64,000 nt of DNA from Gnetum montanum (GCA_015680685.1 MNCI01025099.1:207373-271372); one strand, 5' to 3'; counted from the stretch's first letter, positions 48,407-60,505 are shown. Notes: a model not told the origin generated them from the letters alone. Numbers and translations are program-made.

Positions 48407-49492
48407 ATGGATTCATCAGCTTCTACATTTCCTCAGGGAAGTTCATCTACCTCACCTCAACTTGATTTTCTTTTACCGGATGATATTTTTGAAGCAGTTT
48501 CTAAAGATTTCACATCTCATTTTCTATTTTTTCAAATTGTGGGGTTTTTACCATGGTCCCCAAGTTTAAACACTCAAGTCCATAGCCTTCTTCAGCCCCA
48601 TGGCATTCAAGTTTCTCATGCTCACTACTACGCTCGTCATTTCATTCTGGTAGAATTATTTGATGCTTCCCAGGTCGACAAGGCTCTCTCTCAAAAAAAT
48701 TTTCCAACTAGAAATGCAACCCTAATCGCATGCACCTAGAGTTTTGACTTTAATGTCAATGACCCAGCTTTTAATATAATTCCTTGTTACGTAGAACTGC
48801 CCAATCTTCCACTCATTTTCTCCTCTATTGAGAGGGACATTGTTAACACCCTGGGCCCTATTATTTCTGATCATTGCACGGTGATCAATGGAACTCAAAT
48901 TCGCCATTATTGTATTGAACTGGATATAGCCATTCAGAAGACCTCATTAGACCTTGGTGCTGGTGGAAAAATATTTACCCAAAAAGTGGACTATTTTTAC
49001 CTCCCAAACTCATGTAGCTATTTTCATAGGGTTGAACATCATATCTCGGCATGTCCTATCCTAGCCAAGAAAAAACAACCTGTAACCTCTCAGAAGACTC
49101 GTTCCCTAGTCACACCACCAGTAGGCCCATCCTCAGTATCTTTTAAATTCGAATCTCCTCCCCCAACAACTCCTAAATCCTCCTCTCAGTCTAGCCACTC
49201 CAAGCTATAAAAAAAATAGTTAGGTACTCACACCTCCACCTAGGTCATCCCTTCAAACGTTGTCAAGAACTCATTCTTAGAGGATGAGTTCGTGGTGGCC
49301 AGTGGAAGGAAACGAGTCAAAGCTTCCCTTCGTTCTACTTCTCCCTCCAACTCCTCTTCACTAGACACTTCCATGGCCCTTGTCCCCACCAACAACTCCT
49401 TTGCCCTCCTGTCAGGAACAAAGGAAACTGATACTTTGACTCCCAAACCTTTTGTTGCCCTCCCATCCAACCTACCTCCAGTTTCCCCATGA
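48407..49492 (+). pseudogene. LINE ORF1, nucleic-acid-binding protein
   Basis: The ATG at 48407 opens a frame of 361 codons ending in TGA at 49490-49492, interrupted by TAG 48737, TAA 49208, TAG 49217 and TAG near 49241, all explainable as CAA/CAG changes. The N-terminal half resembles the DUF4283 region of plant LINE ORF1. A zinc-knuckle remnant, CSYFHRVEHHISAC at about 49010-49052, keeps C-x2-x-x4-H-x4-C spacing but has Phe in place of the second Cys. The tail is Ser/Pro/Thr-rich. Its stop overlaps the ORF2 start as ATGA. Confidence 0.75.
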
Positions 49493-52400
49493 ATCTCCTT
49501 TCTTGGAATGTTCGAGGCCTTACTGATAGGCTTCGACGGAAGAGAGCAGGCAACTTTATATCTAGTCTTAATTTGACTTTTGATTTCATTCTCCTTCAAG
49601 AAATTAAGATTTCCATCGACCTTTTATCCTATTCCGCCCATTGGTTTCTTCCTCACTCCTAACGACATCCCATGCATGTGGGAAAGGAGGAGCGGCCATT
49701 CTCCTCTCATCCTACTGGAAAACTAAAATCCTTCAAAGCGGTTCGGATTCTAGGCATAGAGTTTCCTGGGCCACCTTCTCATCCCAGAACGGCCCTTTTG
49801 GCATTTGCTCGATATATGCCCCAAATGACTCCATAGAACGAGCTCTCCTTTGGCATGAACTTGCAACTTCTCTCCCCCCAATGCCTTGGATATTCGGAGG
49901 AGATTTTAATATGGTAGAATTCCCTCAAGATAAGCTCGGAGGGGAATTTCTTCAATTGCCCAATCTCGAGTATCAGGCCTGGTCTGCATTTAAGAAAACA
50001 TTTTACCTCTCAGACGGGGCAGACAACTCCATGTACGCTCCCCCCCATAGATTTACTTGGAGCAATCTCTGTCTAGGGCAAGCTCGCATCTACAGTAGGT
50101 TAGATAGGTTCTATTTCTCCACCCTCTCCTATTGGCAAGCTTTCTCTGCCACTACAATTCATCATCATGCCACCTTATCCGACCACCTTCCTATCTCCAT
50201 ATCTATCAAGATTCATGGTAGCCCTGACCGACAAAAATTTCATCTCTTCAGACTACACAACAACTATTTTTCTTCCCCCACTGCCCAACTTCTTCTCTCC
50301 AACCTTTGGAATGCCGAACCTAGGCCCCTAAATCAGACGGGTTGGATTAATTGGTGGCATCGTGCTTCATGTCGAGTGCGAAACTTCACTCGTTCATATG
50401 GTAAGACCGTGGCTGCTCAAGCCAAACTTGAATACAACAAAATTCACCTCACTATTGAGCATCTCACTAACAAACTAGCTCAAGATCCCTTCAATACTCT
50501 AGTTCACGAGGAGCTAGCTAGAGCACGCGTTGCCTTCCAACATTGGGAAGTGTACCGAGCACAAAGTGCCTTAACTAAAAGTCGGCTCACTTGGTTAAAT
50601 ATTCAAGATGAACACTGTAAGGAATTTTTTAAATATCTTAATGCTGCTTCCCCTTCGCATGCTATAGACAAAATCTCATGTGAGGGTACCACCATTACTG
50701 ACCACAATAGTATCCTCTCTTTTCTTAAGAACCACTACGAAACCCTTTTTGCTGCTACCCCAATGGACATCTCTTCGTTCCAGGCTGCCACCCCTGATTA
50801 TCCTCACCTTATTAATCCTACTATGCTACAAAGCCTTGACGCTGATATCACTCTAGCGGAGCTACAGGAGGCTTGTTCCAAGTTAAGTCGAGGAAAGGCT
50901 CCTAGTTATGATGGGTTTCTAGTAGAATTTTTTCAAAATCATTGGGATTTGGTTGGCAAGGATCTTTTGCAGGTCATTAACGAGGCTCTCTTAACTAGTT
51001 CCCTTGGGCCCAATCTAAATCAAGGGTTAATTCGTCTCCTCCCCAAGTCTGGGGATCTAACCGATATCTCCAATTGGCGTCCCATAACTCTTCTCAATGT
51101 AGTGTATAAAATTTGGGCGAAGTGCCTTGCCTTACAGCTGAAAAAAATTCTTGGTCAGATCATATCCCCTCAGCAAACAGGATTTGTTCCTGGTAGATAT
51201 ATTTTAGACAATGTGGTTGCGGCATGGGAAGGTCTCAAGTGGGCTGAGGATGATGGACAAGATATTCTCCTAGTGAAACTAGATTATGCCAAGGCTTATG
51301 ACAACATTAAGTGGGATTTTGTCTTGCAAACTATGACCAAACTGGGTTTTGGACCCAAGTTCTTGCATATGGTGAAATGCTTATTCTCAGATGCTACTGC
51401 AAGAATTGCCACTACCTTTGGCATTACCTCTCCCTTTCCAATACATAGGTCTGTGCCCCAAGGTTGTCCTCTCGCCCCCTATCTCGTTATCATTGCATTA
51501 GACTTTCTTTGTCATCAAATTAACCTGGACATTAAAACTAAAGTTCTCACTGGGGTTAGCCTTTCCTCCTCTCAACAACAGCTTCTCAATATGCACTTTG
51601 CTGATGACTCCTTTTTTCTAGTTCAAAACACAGCCACCAATTTGCACCGCCTCTTATCAAGGGTGGAGCAATATTGCACACTCTCAGGTTCCATAATTAA
51701 CTGGAATAAATCCTCTATCTATAGCTTTAAGAAAAATTACAAGCATGTGACCAACTATAATTGGAAGCAGCTTCAAGATCAAGACATCGTTAAGATTCTG
51801 GGAATCCCTTTCCGCTTTAGAGGCTCAAGATCTATCCTTTGGGAGCAAGTTATTCATTGAATTCAAAAGAAACTTGACAAATGGAAAACTTAGCCCCTCA
51901 CACTTGCAGGTAAATACCTTGTTTGTAAGTCCATATGCGCATCCACCCATGTGTATTACTCTTCGTGTTGGGTCCCCTCCCAAGTTGCCTACCAGAAGCT
52001 AGAATGGTTATTCCATGACTTTATGTGGTCCTCTAAGGACTCTCAAAAAGGCTTTCATCATGTCTCTTGGACTATTGTTACTCTCCCCAAGAATAAGGGT
52101 GGCTTAGGCCTTTTGAACTCCTATAAGCAAGGAATTACCCTGGTTGCTAAGTGGTTGGTACAACATTTAGATGCCTCAAATATTATAGGTACCCTCCTCC
52201 AATTAAGGCTTCATCAAGCATTTCCTAAAAATAAGCCCTTTTGGAAAGACATCCATTTCGTTAATTGGATTCTTTCCCCCCTCGCTATCATTCTTCCAGG
52301 ATCTCATGTTTTCAAAAGCATTTGGAGGGCCTGGAAAATTGTACACACTCACATAGACTGGACTACCGTTAAAATCAACCCTACTATCCTCTCTAAAGTG

Positions 52401-52916
52401 TGTCCATGGTGGTTACCTTTGTCACCTGCTCCCCTTGCTATCACATATGCTAAGGTGGCTACCTCGTGGTATCAAAAAGGTGTCATTTCCTTCAATTGTC
52501 TTAGGTTGGCTAGTCGTTGGATTTCAGAGGTTGAGTTTAACACTTTGTATGGGGAGTCAGCTGCAATGAAACATTGCCTAGTTCAGATTTACTCTTTCCT
52601 CCACGGTCACTGGCACCTGGATGTTACAGTGCAAAGCCTTTTTCATGGCCTTCAATGGTTTAATGGGGTTAAACTCTTGCCCTATCGGCCATCTATTCCC
52701 TTTCATCTCATGCATGACCCATATGAAGTCATTTAATGTTGCAATAAATATTGGCACAAACAAGAGTCAGAAACATTTTGGATCCCTCTCTTCCAAATTA
52801 TTTGGAAACTTCCGACCCTCCCCAAAATTAAGCAGTTCCTTTGGTGTCTTCTCCACCATGGTCTTCCTATCAGAAAACGTCTAGAATATCTTGGGATTCC
52901 TAATCCCACTTGCCCT
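49489..52916 (+). pseudogene. LINE ORF2: endonuclease, reverse transcriptase, zf-RVT
   Basis: ORF2 starts at ATG 49489 (MNLLSWNVRGLTDRLRRKR), with the AP-endonuclease motifs LLQEIK, FGGDFNMVEFPQDKLGG near 49890, RIYSRLDRFYFS near 50090 and SDHLPISISI near 50180. A frameshift between 49630 and 49680 separates the first 50 codons from a 739-codon open frame. RT motifs follow: NWRPITLLNVVYKI near 51075, QQTGFVPGRYILDN near 51170, DYAKAYDNIKWDF near 51285, QGCPLAPYLVIIALDFL near 51460 and the catalytic HFADDSFFL near 51595. Stops at 51858 (TGA), near 51890 (TAG) and 52734 (TAA) break it. A zf-RVT domain (FWIPLFQIIWKLPTLPKIKQ, then FLWCLLHHGLP) begins at 52775 and is cut by the gap. Confidence 0.92.
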
Positions 52917-53451
52917 NNNNNNNNNNNNNNNNNNNNNNNNNNNNNNNNNNNNNNNNNNNNNNNNNNNNNNNNNNNNNNNNNNNNNNNNNNNNNNNNNNNN
53001 NNNNNNNNNNNNNNNNNNNNNNNNNNNNNNNNNNNNNNNNNNNNNNNNNNNNNNNNNNNNNNNNNNNNNNNNNNNNNNNNNNNNNNNNNNNNNNNNNNNN
53101 NNNNNNNNNNNNNNNNNNNNNNNNNNNNNNNNNNNNNNNNNNNNNNNNNNNNNNNNNNNNNNNNNNNNNNNNNNNNNNNNNNNNNNNNNNNNNNNNNNNN
53201 NNNNNNNNNNNNNNNNNNNNNNNNNNNNNNNNNNNNNNNNNNNNNNNNNNNNNNNNNNNNNNNNNNNNNNNNNNNNNNNNNNNNNNNNNNNNNNNNNNNN
53301 NNNNNNNNNNNNNNNNNNNNNNNNNNNNNNNNNNNNNNNNNNNNNNNNNNNNNNNNNNNNNNNNNNNNNNNNNNNNNNNNNNNNNNNNNNNNNNNNNNNN
53401 NNNNNNNNNNNNNNNNNNNNNNNNNNNNNNNNNNNNNNNNNNNNNNNNNNN
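52917..53451. other. Assembly gap, 535 n
   Basis: A run of n joins LINE ORF2 on the left to copia integrase on the right. Reading frames predicted across it are meaningless. Confidence 0.99.
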
Positions 53452-55215
53452 AAATGACATAAATTTGGAACTTTCTTATACAATAGTTCATGAGTTTTTT
53501 CATCATTGGGAGAGGAAACCAACCTATTCAAAATGTATTTGGACATTAATAAAACCTCATTTCAAAAGTTGTTTGGTATGTAAGTATATTTTAGAAGGCA
53601 CTTGAATGATTCCATTTTTTCCCTTAGCAAATCCATTTCATTGAGGTTCATAAGTATAAGTGGATTATTTACAAATTTTATGATTTTCACAAAAAACATC
53701 AAAATCATAATTCACAAATTTATCCTCTCTATCACTTATAATAATTATAATTTTAAATCAAATTCTATTCTTAATCAACTTTTAAGAGTTCTAAAATTCT
53801 CTAAATACTTAATCATTTCCATAAGGAATGTAAGTCCATCTGTATCTTAAAAAATCATCAATAATAATAATAAATTATTTTCCTCAACTATGAAAAATTG
53901 TAGGCATTGGACCTACCACATCCCTACTCTAGGGTCTTTTTCCTTCTTTCAATTTCATTGGATTGAGGAACAACATTTGATTTTTTTTCATCAAACATGT
54001 ATCACAAACTTCTTGTGGTGCCTCTAGAAACTTCATGCCAATAGCAGCTTGATTCTACATGATCTTTTAAAGATTTGAGTGGGAGACATAACCAAGCCTC
54101 TAAATTCAAATTCTAGTAGCATAAAACCTTGATTATCTTAGATCTTCACTTATTTTATAAAAAGATCCAAGATAGTATATCTAATTTTCCATCATAGAAG
54201 TTTTAGCTATAATGTCATAGACACTTGAAATAATACATTCATTATTTTTAAACATAACTTTATTACCCATCCTAAACATTTGATTAATAGATAATATGAA
54301 ATTTGACAATTAGGATAAAAAAAATCATGCATAAGAATGTTAGTGGCATTGTTAAGAGTATTTATGCATCTACCTACACCTTCAATCTTACAAAAAGTAC
54401 AATCTCCAACTTTAATGGATCCAAGATTAGATGGCTTAACAAAATTAATGAATCACTCTTTGTTGGGGATCATGTAGTTTGAACAATAACTATCAATAAG
54501 TCAAGTGTTGGAATTAAAGTGCTTGAAAGTGAAAAATGCAACAAAATTTACTTTTATACCTTCAGGAGTTGATTTACCTTTATCTAGATTTTGTGTAGAA
54601 GACTTGTGCTTGTAAGTTATCTTATTTGAAAAAAAAGTTGACTGTCATTCTTACTCTAGCATCTATCTTTAGTATGTTCTATTTTTTTGCAAAACTTACA
54701 AATAAGTTGGTCTTTATTTTGAAAGTCTAAACTTCCTCTTCCTCTTTGGAATCTATCCCTTTCTCCTCTATTATTAGACTTTTCAGTATTTTGTCTCTAC
54801 ATTGAGTTTACATCATTTTGGAAGATATTTCTTCCTCTACCTCTACTACTTCTGTCTTGTCCTCTTCCTCTTTGAGAGTTTTTTGGTATATATGCAATAT
54901 CATTTTGGGAGTGAGAGGATTTCAAGTCTTCTAGGGCTCTATGATAGAACACCAAGTCATCCAATGTATAAGTAGATAACTCTTTAGTTTGGACTATGGC
55001 AATCACAATGTTTTAATACCTATAATCACCATACAATATTTGAATGATCTTTTGAACCTTTTAATGTATGAAATAATCATACTGATACTTATTAAAGTTT
55101 CAATGAATAATAAATAATCTTTCTAGAAAGTGTTCAACAATCTCATCCTTTTGCATCTTGATATTGCCAAATTCACTTCTTAATTTGAGCTCATTGAGTT
55201 GCCAATTCACCATGT
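53452..55215 (-). pseudogene. Copia gag, protease and integrase
   Basis: On the - strand from 55215: NELKLRSEFGNIKMQKDEIV and TKELSTYTLDDLVFYHRALE (about 54985-54930) are the copia gag (UBN2-type) core. An Arg/Gly-rich linker leads to the zinc knuckle CKFCKKIEHTKDRC near 54710-54670, which is intact. A protease-like stretch WLIDSYCSNYMIP lies near 54510-54470, where DSGCS is normal. An integrase zinc-region fragment reads FLEAPQEVCDTCLMKK near 54040-53980. ILNRLVSSPNDEKTHELLYK near 53540-53480 is late integrase. Many stops and some indels are present. The gag N-terminus is missing, because gag abuts LTR-like sequence at 55220. Confidence 0.82.
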
Positions 55216-55224
55216 CTTCTTTTA

Positions 55225-55690
55225 ATAAGGATCTTCATGTACAAATAAGAGAAAACTTGGGAATCATATCTACAAGCTTACCATTGGGAGAATGTGAGAA
55301 GAGAATGAAACAAGATGCCTAAGAGAACTTCCAAAGAGGATGAAGAATATACACCCTAAATAGTAGCAAAAGAAATGCCTTTCTCTTGAAATTTAGCATC
55401 ACATGAAGTATAAATTTATAAAATCTTAGGGAAGTAGACAATGAAGAGGCTACTACTACACTCGCAATGAGGCTCATGAATGAGTACTCCATCTCTCACA
55501 AATTAAGACATAAAAATGCCACTATGGCATCTTCAATACCACTACATTATCAACACACCAAATATATTCAAGACACAAGCTAATCACTACTTTTTTCTCC
55601 TACCTATGTACATTATTTCTCTAGTGTTTTGTGCACACATACACAACTCTTGATCAATAGGGACTAAGAAAACTATACTCAACTCTGCAA
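55225..55690 (-). repeat. Copia 5' LTR remnant
   Basis: It aligns along most of its length with 34745-35170 (for example TACCATTGGGAGAATG, GGATGAAGAAT, CTCATGAATGAGTACTCCAT). The TGTTGGAAT terminus seen in the other copy is not present, and no primer-binding site lies between it and gag, so both ends are eroded or deleted. Confidence 0.65.
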
Positions 55691-56530
55691 TAGTGATGGG
55701 AGAAGAATAGAGAGTGCATCAATAGCCATAGCCAAAATTAAGAAATGAGAGTATATAGTGTTGGATATTTTTAAGTTTAGAGTTGTTGGTTAAGCTCTAT
55801 TGTAGGAGATCACGTTCTTTATTTCTTTTACCAAAATTATTTCACTAGTCATAGGTTCAACCTCTTTGTTTGTTTTGTGTTGGCTCATAGCTTTAAAGAG
55901 CTTCTAAATGACATCTAGATTTTTTCTAGCTTATCCAAGATGTATTTTGAAATTATTTAGATGCACAAAGCTTATTTAGATGATTTTCTTAATGTTTTAC
56001 AAGCTTGATCAAAAAAGGCTTTGTTTTATTAAAGATAAGAATACCTATTAAGAGCACATTCTTTAAAATTAGGTAGCGTTGATTTTAAAGTCAAAAGAAT
56101 TGCTTAGCATCTTTGGAGCTCATCTAGATGGTAGAAATAGAGACATTTCTTTTTGTTTGTAAGCACTACGTGACAATGAAAATATTAGGAGAATATTAAA
56201 AGATAAACTTTCTTAGTTTATTTGGAAAAAGTAACCAAAAAAAATGTATCTTTCGGAAGCTATTTAGATGAAACAAAATCATCTAGATGATTTTAGCTTA
56301 CAACTCCAAATAGAAGTATTTCAACTTTATTAAAACAATCGGGTACTTAATGGGAGATCCAAGAGAAGACAACTCAAGAGTGCAAAAGGGTTTTGGTGAA
56401 GCAACAAATGGGCATGAGCAAAATTGAGGTGATGGTTTGTCTAGGATTACAAGGAACTTGAAAGGTAGATTGGGGAAATGAAAAACATAGTATGAGTGAT
56501 AGTATTGGTTTGATGTTGGACTGTATTTCA
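55691..56530. other. AT-rich flank, nothing recognised
   Basis: No supported frame. The word ATCTAGATGA and near copies (TTTAGATGA, CATCTAGATGG) recur several times between 55905 and 56295, without clear periodicity. Confidence 0.35.
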
Positions 56531-57800
56531 TTTGTCAATGTGCTTCAAGGAAAATCATGATTTAAGAAGAACTAGGAAAATGATTGTAGAGACGAGAATT
56601 TTTCTAGATTTGACAATTCAAATGGCTTCAAGGTTTTTATATTGGAAAGGGTGCTTAAGGTATAATGAAAATTTTTTTAATGAAAACTTGTTGTTACCTT
56701 CAATGCTAGAACTCCTTTCCTTAGGGAGTCATAGGCATGGGTTGCTAAGGCTTAGTTAGGAATCATGATATAGGTTAGTCCTTTGCAAATAAATGTAGTA
56801 CTATGATTCTTTGCTAAAGAAAAATATATCAAGGTAGCAAAGTTGGAAATGACCTTGAGGGTTTGTTGGCTTAGCATGCAAGTCAAAAATGGACTCTTAG
56901 ACATTTTCCATTGCAAAAATGAATTGTTGAAAGGATTTGGACAAAGAGCTACTTACTTGTATGGATGCATCTCTCTAGGCTCTTGATTAAATTTTGTTTA
57001 GTAGGGGTTTTATGAAGAATTATTGACATCTTTGGGGAACTTTTGATAATTGATCCATGCATATCTTTTGGAATCCTTGTTTTAATGAGATAGATTTGTA
57101 TCTGAATGTAGAGGGATACAGAGGTCTTGCTACAAATTATCTTGCAAGGACCTCATGGATGCTTTTTCTAGTTGATATGTTATGAAAATTTCCTGAGTAT
57201 CTATAGGATCTATGTTGAGTGGGGACATATATCAACTCAATGGATATATAACACATGGGCTATGAAATTGATGTAGGATAGGGAGAAGAAAGGAATTCCA
57301 CTTGGATGAAAAATTGGTCTAGATGCTAGAGCTATTGAAAGAGCCCCTGTGGTTAAGCACACCAACAATGATAGAAAACAAGAACTAGACCAATCTATGT
57401 AGGCTACAGCTTCAGTCGAAGGAGCATTGCTGGAAACATCAAGATTATAGGTGGGGCATGTGAACTCCTTTTAATAGGTCATAAGGGATGATAAAGAAAA
57501 AGCCAAGCTTGATGACTTGGAGGGCTAGTAGTTGGTCACCTAAAAAAAGTAGAATTTAGGTGCCATAAGAGGGTAGCAAAGATAAACCTAGTTAAATGCA
57601 AAATAGGATGATGGAGAGGCATGGAAAGGCTATAAAATGTTACAATGCTAGAGTTCATTCACCTTTTATATGCACTCAGAAAGTAATGGCAAAAAACTCT
57701 TACTCTTGGTTGGTCTACAAGGGAAAGGGCCAAGTTGGATGTCAAGTATGGAAGATTAAGAAAATAAAACTATTCATGATATTATTGATGGATGGAAAGG
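56530..57800 (+). pseudogene. Very old LINE ORF1 remnant
   Basis: Fragments in the + frames resemble plant LINE ORF1. A stretch at about 57175-57240 reads YENFLSIYRIYVEWGHISTQ then W, which fits the DUF4283-associated zinc knuckle C-x2-C-x4-H-x4-C exactly in spacing with the three Cys replaced by Tyr, Tyr and Trp. Both TGT/TGC-to-TAT and TGC-to-TGG are single changes. Upstream and downstream there are scattered coding-like pieces (57596-57808 is a 70-codon frame) but many stops. No ORF2 is found. Identification rests on spacing and context, so it is tentative. Confidence 0.4.
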
Positions 57801-57977
57801 AATGCTAGATTTTTTATTTAGGAACAATCCTGGCAAAGAAAAGGTAGCTCTAGTGTTGGTACTAAATTCATTAACAAAACAAGGTATGATAGTGGATAAC
57901 ATCACCTAGATGCTTTTAATAACATGATTATCTTATTTTGGAATTGTGTTGTTCCCTAGAGTCTAGAGAAAACCTAG

Positions 57978-58955
57978 TGATGAGTGGCGAGGTACCCCTA
58001 CACTCAACCATACGAAACGAGCGTAGCACAGGCGATCCAGTCGAACTCCGCAGACTAAATGCCTAAACGCCACAAGGAACACTTGGGGTTAATCGTTCGT
58101 TGTCTTCCCAGGCTTGCTTGTATATGTCATGGTATATGGTTAAGCAAGTCTGAGGTATATGATTTTTTTGGTATTTTTCAGTTTATCTCCTATGCTAAAC
58201 GGTAAAGGGTTGAGAAACTAAAACTAACTCTAACTACAGCACTAAGTCCTAGCATCAGCATCTGTTTCCACTTGCCGTACACACCCTGAACTATGCAACT
58301 GTGGCTACCAAACGCTAATCGTTACTGGGATTACCACACGTAACGCACGTGCTCGAAGCGGTCGTACTGAGGCACTTAACTAACCTAAGTGTGACAAGCA
58401 GCCGATTCCTTGACTAGCCGTACACATCCGTAGATGCTCGTAATCAAGTCGTACTTGTCCCACGTTCTAGGAGGAAAGGGTGAGAGAATCTAATCGCGAT
58501 GAGTAGCCGATTCCTTGGCTAGCCGTACATGTTCGTCAACGCTCGTAACCAAGTCGTACTCATGCCGCGTTACTAGGAAAGCAGTAAATAACATTAATTA
58601 AACCTATCCATGCACTGCAAGGTTTATCCACAAAGCTCGTCTTTATTGCCGTACACAACTTGCGTTCAGGTACAAAGCTGCTCGAATAAAGAACCATTCA
58701 CTTGGGGGACTCCTACTGCGGGCACATGGAAAATATTCTATCTCTAGGGTGATCAATCTGCCAGAGCTTCGCTACTTTACGCCTAGGATGTCAAATGAGG
58801 GGAGTGTCGCCTCTTATTTATAGATATGACGGTGGACCACGATATCGCGTACGCATTATCGCAGGGAAGGATGCAATATCGCGTACACGATATTGCAGGG
58901 GATGCGATATAGCATCGGCCACAATATCGCGGCTTATGCAATCCGCGTCTCATCA
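57978..58955 (-). repeat. 3' LTR of the second non-autonomous element
   Basis: It is 978 bp and on the - strand runs TGATGAGACGCGG to CGCCACTCATCA. The U3 part (58955-58830) has at least six GATATCGC-like palindromes (CGATATTG, TATATCGCATCC, GCGATATTGC, GCGATATCG). It also holds a - strand TATAAATA (58822-58815) and AATAAA (58647-58642). It contains near-duplicate blocks GATGAGTAGCCGATTCCTTG and CAAGCAGCCGATTCCTTG (58390-58420 and 58498-58525). It is the longest and CpG-richest LTR of the family in the window. Confidence 0.9.
58815..58822 (-). promoter_or_regulatory. Probable LTR TATA box
   Basis: The - strand sequence TATAAATA lies in the context TCATATCTATAAATAAGAGG, identical to the relative's. 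Confidence 0.6.
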
Positions 58956-60480
58956 TACCCCCATGACTGAATGAAAACTCGTCCTCGAGTTCCTTACAAT
59001 GATATCAGGTAGGTATGGGATTATTGAGGGGAATGGAACTAATGGAATGACATGTGAACGATTCATTATTACAAGACTTGACAAGACTGGTGTTCATGAC
59101 AACAAGGGTGAACACCTTATTACAATGACATCAGGCCACATTTGGCAGCTGAGAGAAAAGAGGAGAGAGAATAGAAGAGAAGAAGAAAGAAGAGTCTTGC
59201 TGCTGCCAATGCCTAGATTGTGCCTTCCATTGTCCATCCTTAAGTGCATTATCAGTTCTGCTCCTTGCATAGCTGCTTCAGTGGTACTCCATTCCAAGTG
59301 TTTGCTCCAAATCCAATCCATTGTTGTATGATTGCCATCTACACACACAACACAATCATATATTAGCAAGGGTAATTGAATCATTAAGTAATTAATACCT
59401 TGCTTCGGTGTAAGTTCATTGGCTAGGTTGTGGTATGGCTGATATGGATCTGGGAAAATGTAGATGATGACTACTGAAGGTGTAGGGGTTAAGAAGATAA
59501 ACGAAAAAATTTGGGGCTTAGGAGAAAAATTGAAAAATCAGGCCCCGTACCCCCATGACTAATCGCGAACCTCCGATAGCGTTAGAATGGAGAAAGAAAA
59601 GGAGTAAGAAATATAGGTAAAAAGGGACAACTATGGCATCAGTGAAGTGGATGTCAAAATGGTAATGAACAAAAATAAAAATAAAATTAATTGCAAAATG
59701 TTAAGGAAAAGAAGTTAACTAATGTTCCAAATAGGAATGTCAGTGGGTCCTCCCCAAAGCAGGCTCATGCCCTTAATGCCCTGACAAGCCCACATTCAAA
59801 GAGTCCATAGGCTCTGGGAATGTCCTTTGGAGCAAGAGTTAAAGTCTTAACCACAAGAATTTACCAAAAAGAAAACAATGCATCAACCAAAATATACACT
59901 AATGATACAACCAGCAATGAGGTGAATAATGGAGAGAAGGATGGAAAGAAGAGGATGGAATGGAATCCCAAGGACAAGGTGGTGTACAGCCTCTTGTGTG
60001 TGCTATGATTAATGCAACTTGGCAAATCTCATTCCAACTCCGGCTCAAACCAACCACTTCTAGTGACTTCGCATCAATGCATTCGGTTAAACCATCCACG
60101 TGGATAGCAAGGATGCATCTTCAAAGAGCCACCACCATTCTGACGAAACAAGGAGAGAATGGGAAGCGAGAAGGGCTTTAGTTAGAGGGAACACTTTTGG
60201 TTCCATAACCAGTTCTTGCAGCCCAAAGTTTATTTCGTCTAAGGGATGTGCTTTGAATCCTCACTTTGGTGTTTTTTTTTTGTTTTTATGTGTGGGGACC
60301 ACACCATGCAAAGACTTCTTATTTTTGTTGTCTCAGCTTCCGAAGAATGGGTAACATTGAAATGGTAAGAAAACTCAAGAAGAAAATATCCAAGCACCTA
60401 AGAGAATGATCAACACAAAAGCATCAAGTTCCTTTGAAGTCACACCCTTTGCAATCCTTGAGTCCTTCCTTAGTTTGAGA
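58956..60480 (-). other. 3' noncoding region of the second non-autonomous element
   Basis: It aligns with 41640-42900 in inverted orientation, starting with the GGGGGTA purine tract next to the LTR. At 59868-60146 it contains about 279 bases that the other copy lost behind a single n. No coding frame is supported, although short frames overlap. Confidence 0.65.
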
Positions 60481-60497
60481 AATGCCTAGTTACCAAT

Positions 60498-60498
60498 N
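60498..60498. other. Single n hiding about 220 bases
   Basis: The flanks GGTGGAT and CCTAGTTACCAAT match, inverted, 41400 and about 41630 of the relative, leaving roughly 220 bases unaccounted for. Confidence 0.7.
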
Positions 60499-60505
60499 AG
60501 GTGGA

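Larger units (their letters stand above)
48052..52916 (+). mobile_element. L1-type LINE, 3' end lost in assembly gap
   Basis: The insertion starts in copia integrase sequence with a GC-rich, CpG-rich leader, followed by ORF1 (48407-49492) and ORF2 (49489 onward), and runs into an unsequenced gap at 52917. On the other side of the gap the copia integrase frame resumes (ILNRLVSSPNDEKTHELLYK), so the LINE's 3' end lies within the gap. Retained CpG, long open stretches and few indels make it the least decayed element here, although both ORFs carry stops. Confidence 0.88.
34690..55690 (-). mobile_element. Old Ty1/copia element split by three nested insertions
   Basis: LTR-like sequence at 34690-35303 and 55225-55690 share long stretches (GATCTTCATGT, ACTCCATCTCTCAC, TGCCACTA). 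Between them, read on the - strand, lie gag, zinc knuckle, protease and integrase (55215-53452), the integrase C-terminus and RT start (48050-47665), a mid-RT fragment (43830-43770), and the RT end with RNase H (36196-35400). That is the copia order gag-PR-INT-RT-RH. The pieces are separated by a LINE, an LTR-like block and a non-autonomous gypsy element. Joining across the gypsy insertion restores one RT frame (MKYETEINNLSILKYFL), proving continuity there. The 5' side lacks the primer site and gag N-terminus. Confidence 0.8.

Noticed and set aside
52733-53605. Frames of 186-257 codons over the gap
   Set aside because: They consist almost wholly of undetermined residues from the 535-base gap.
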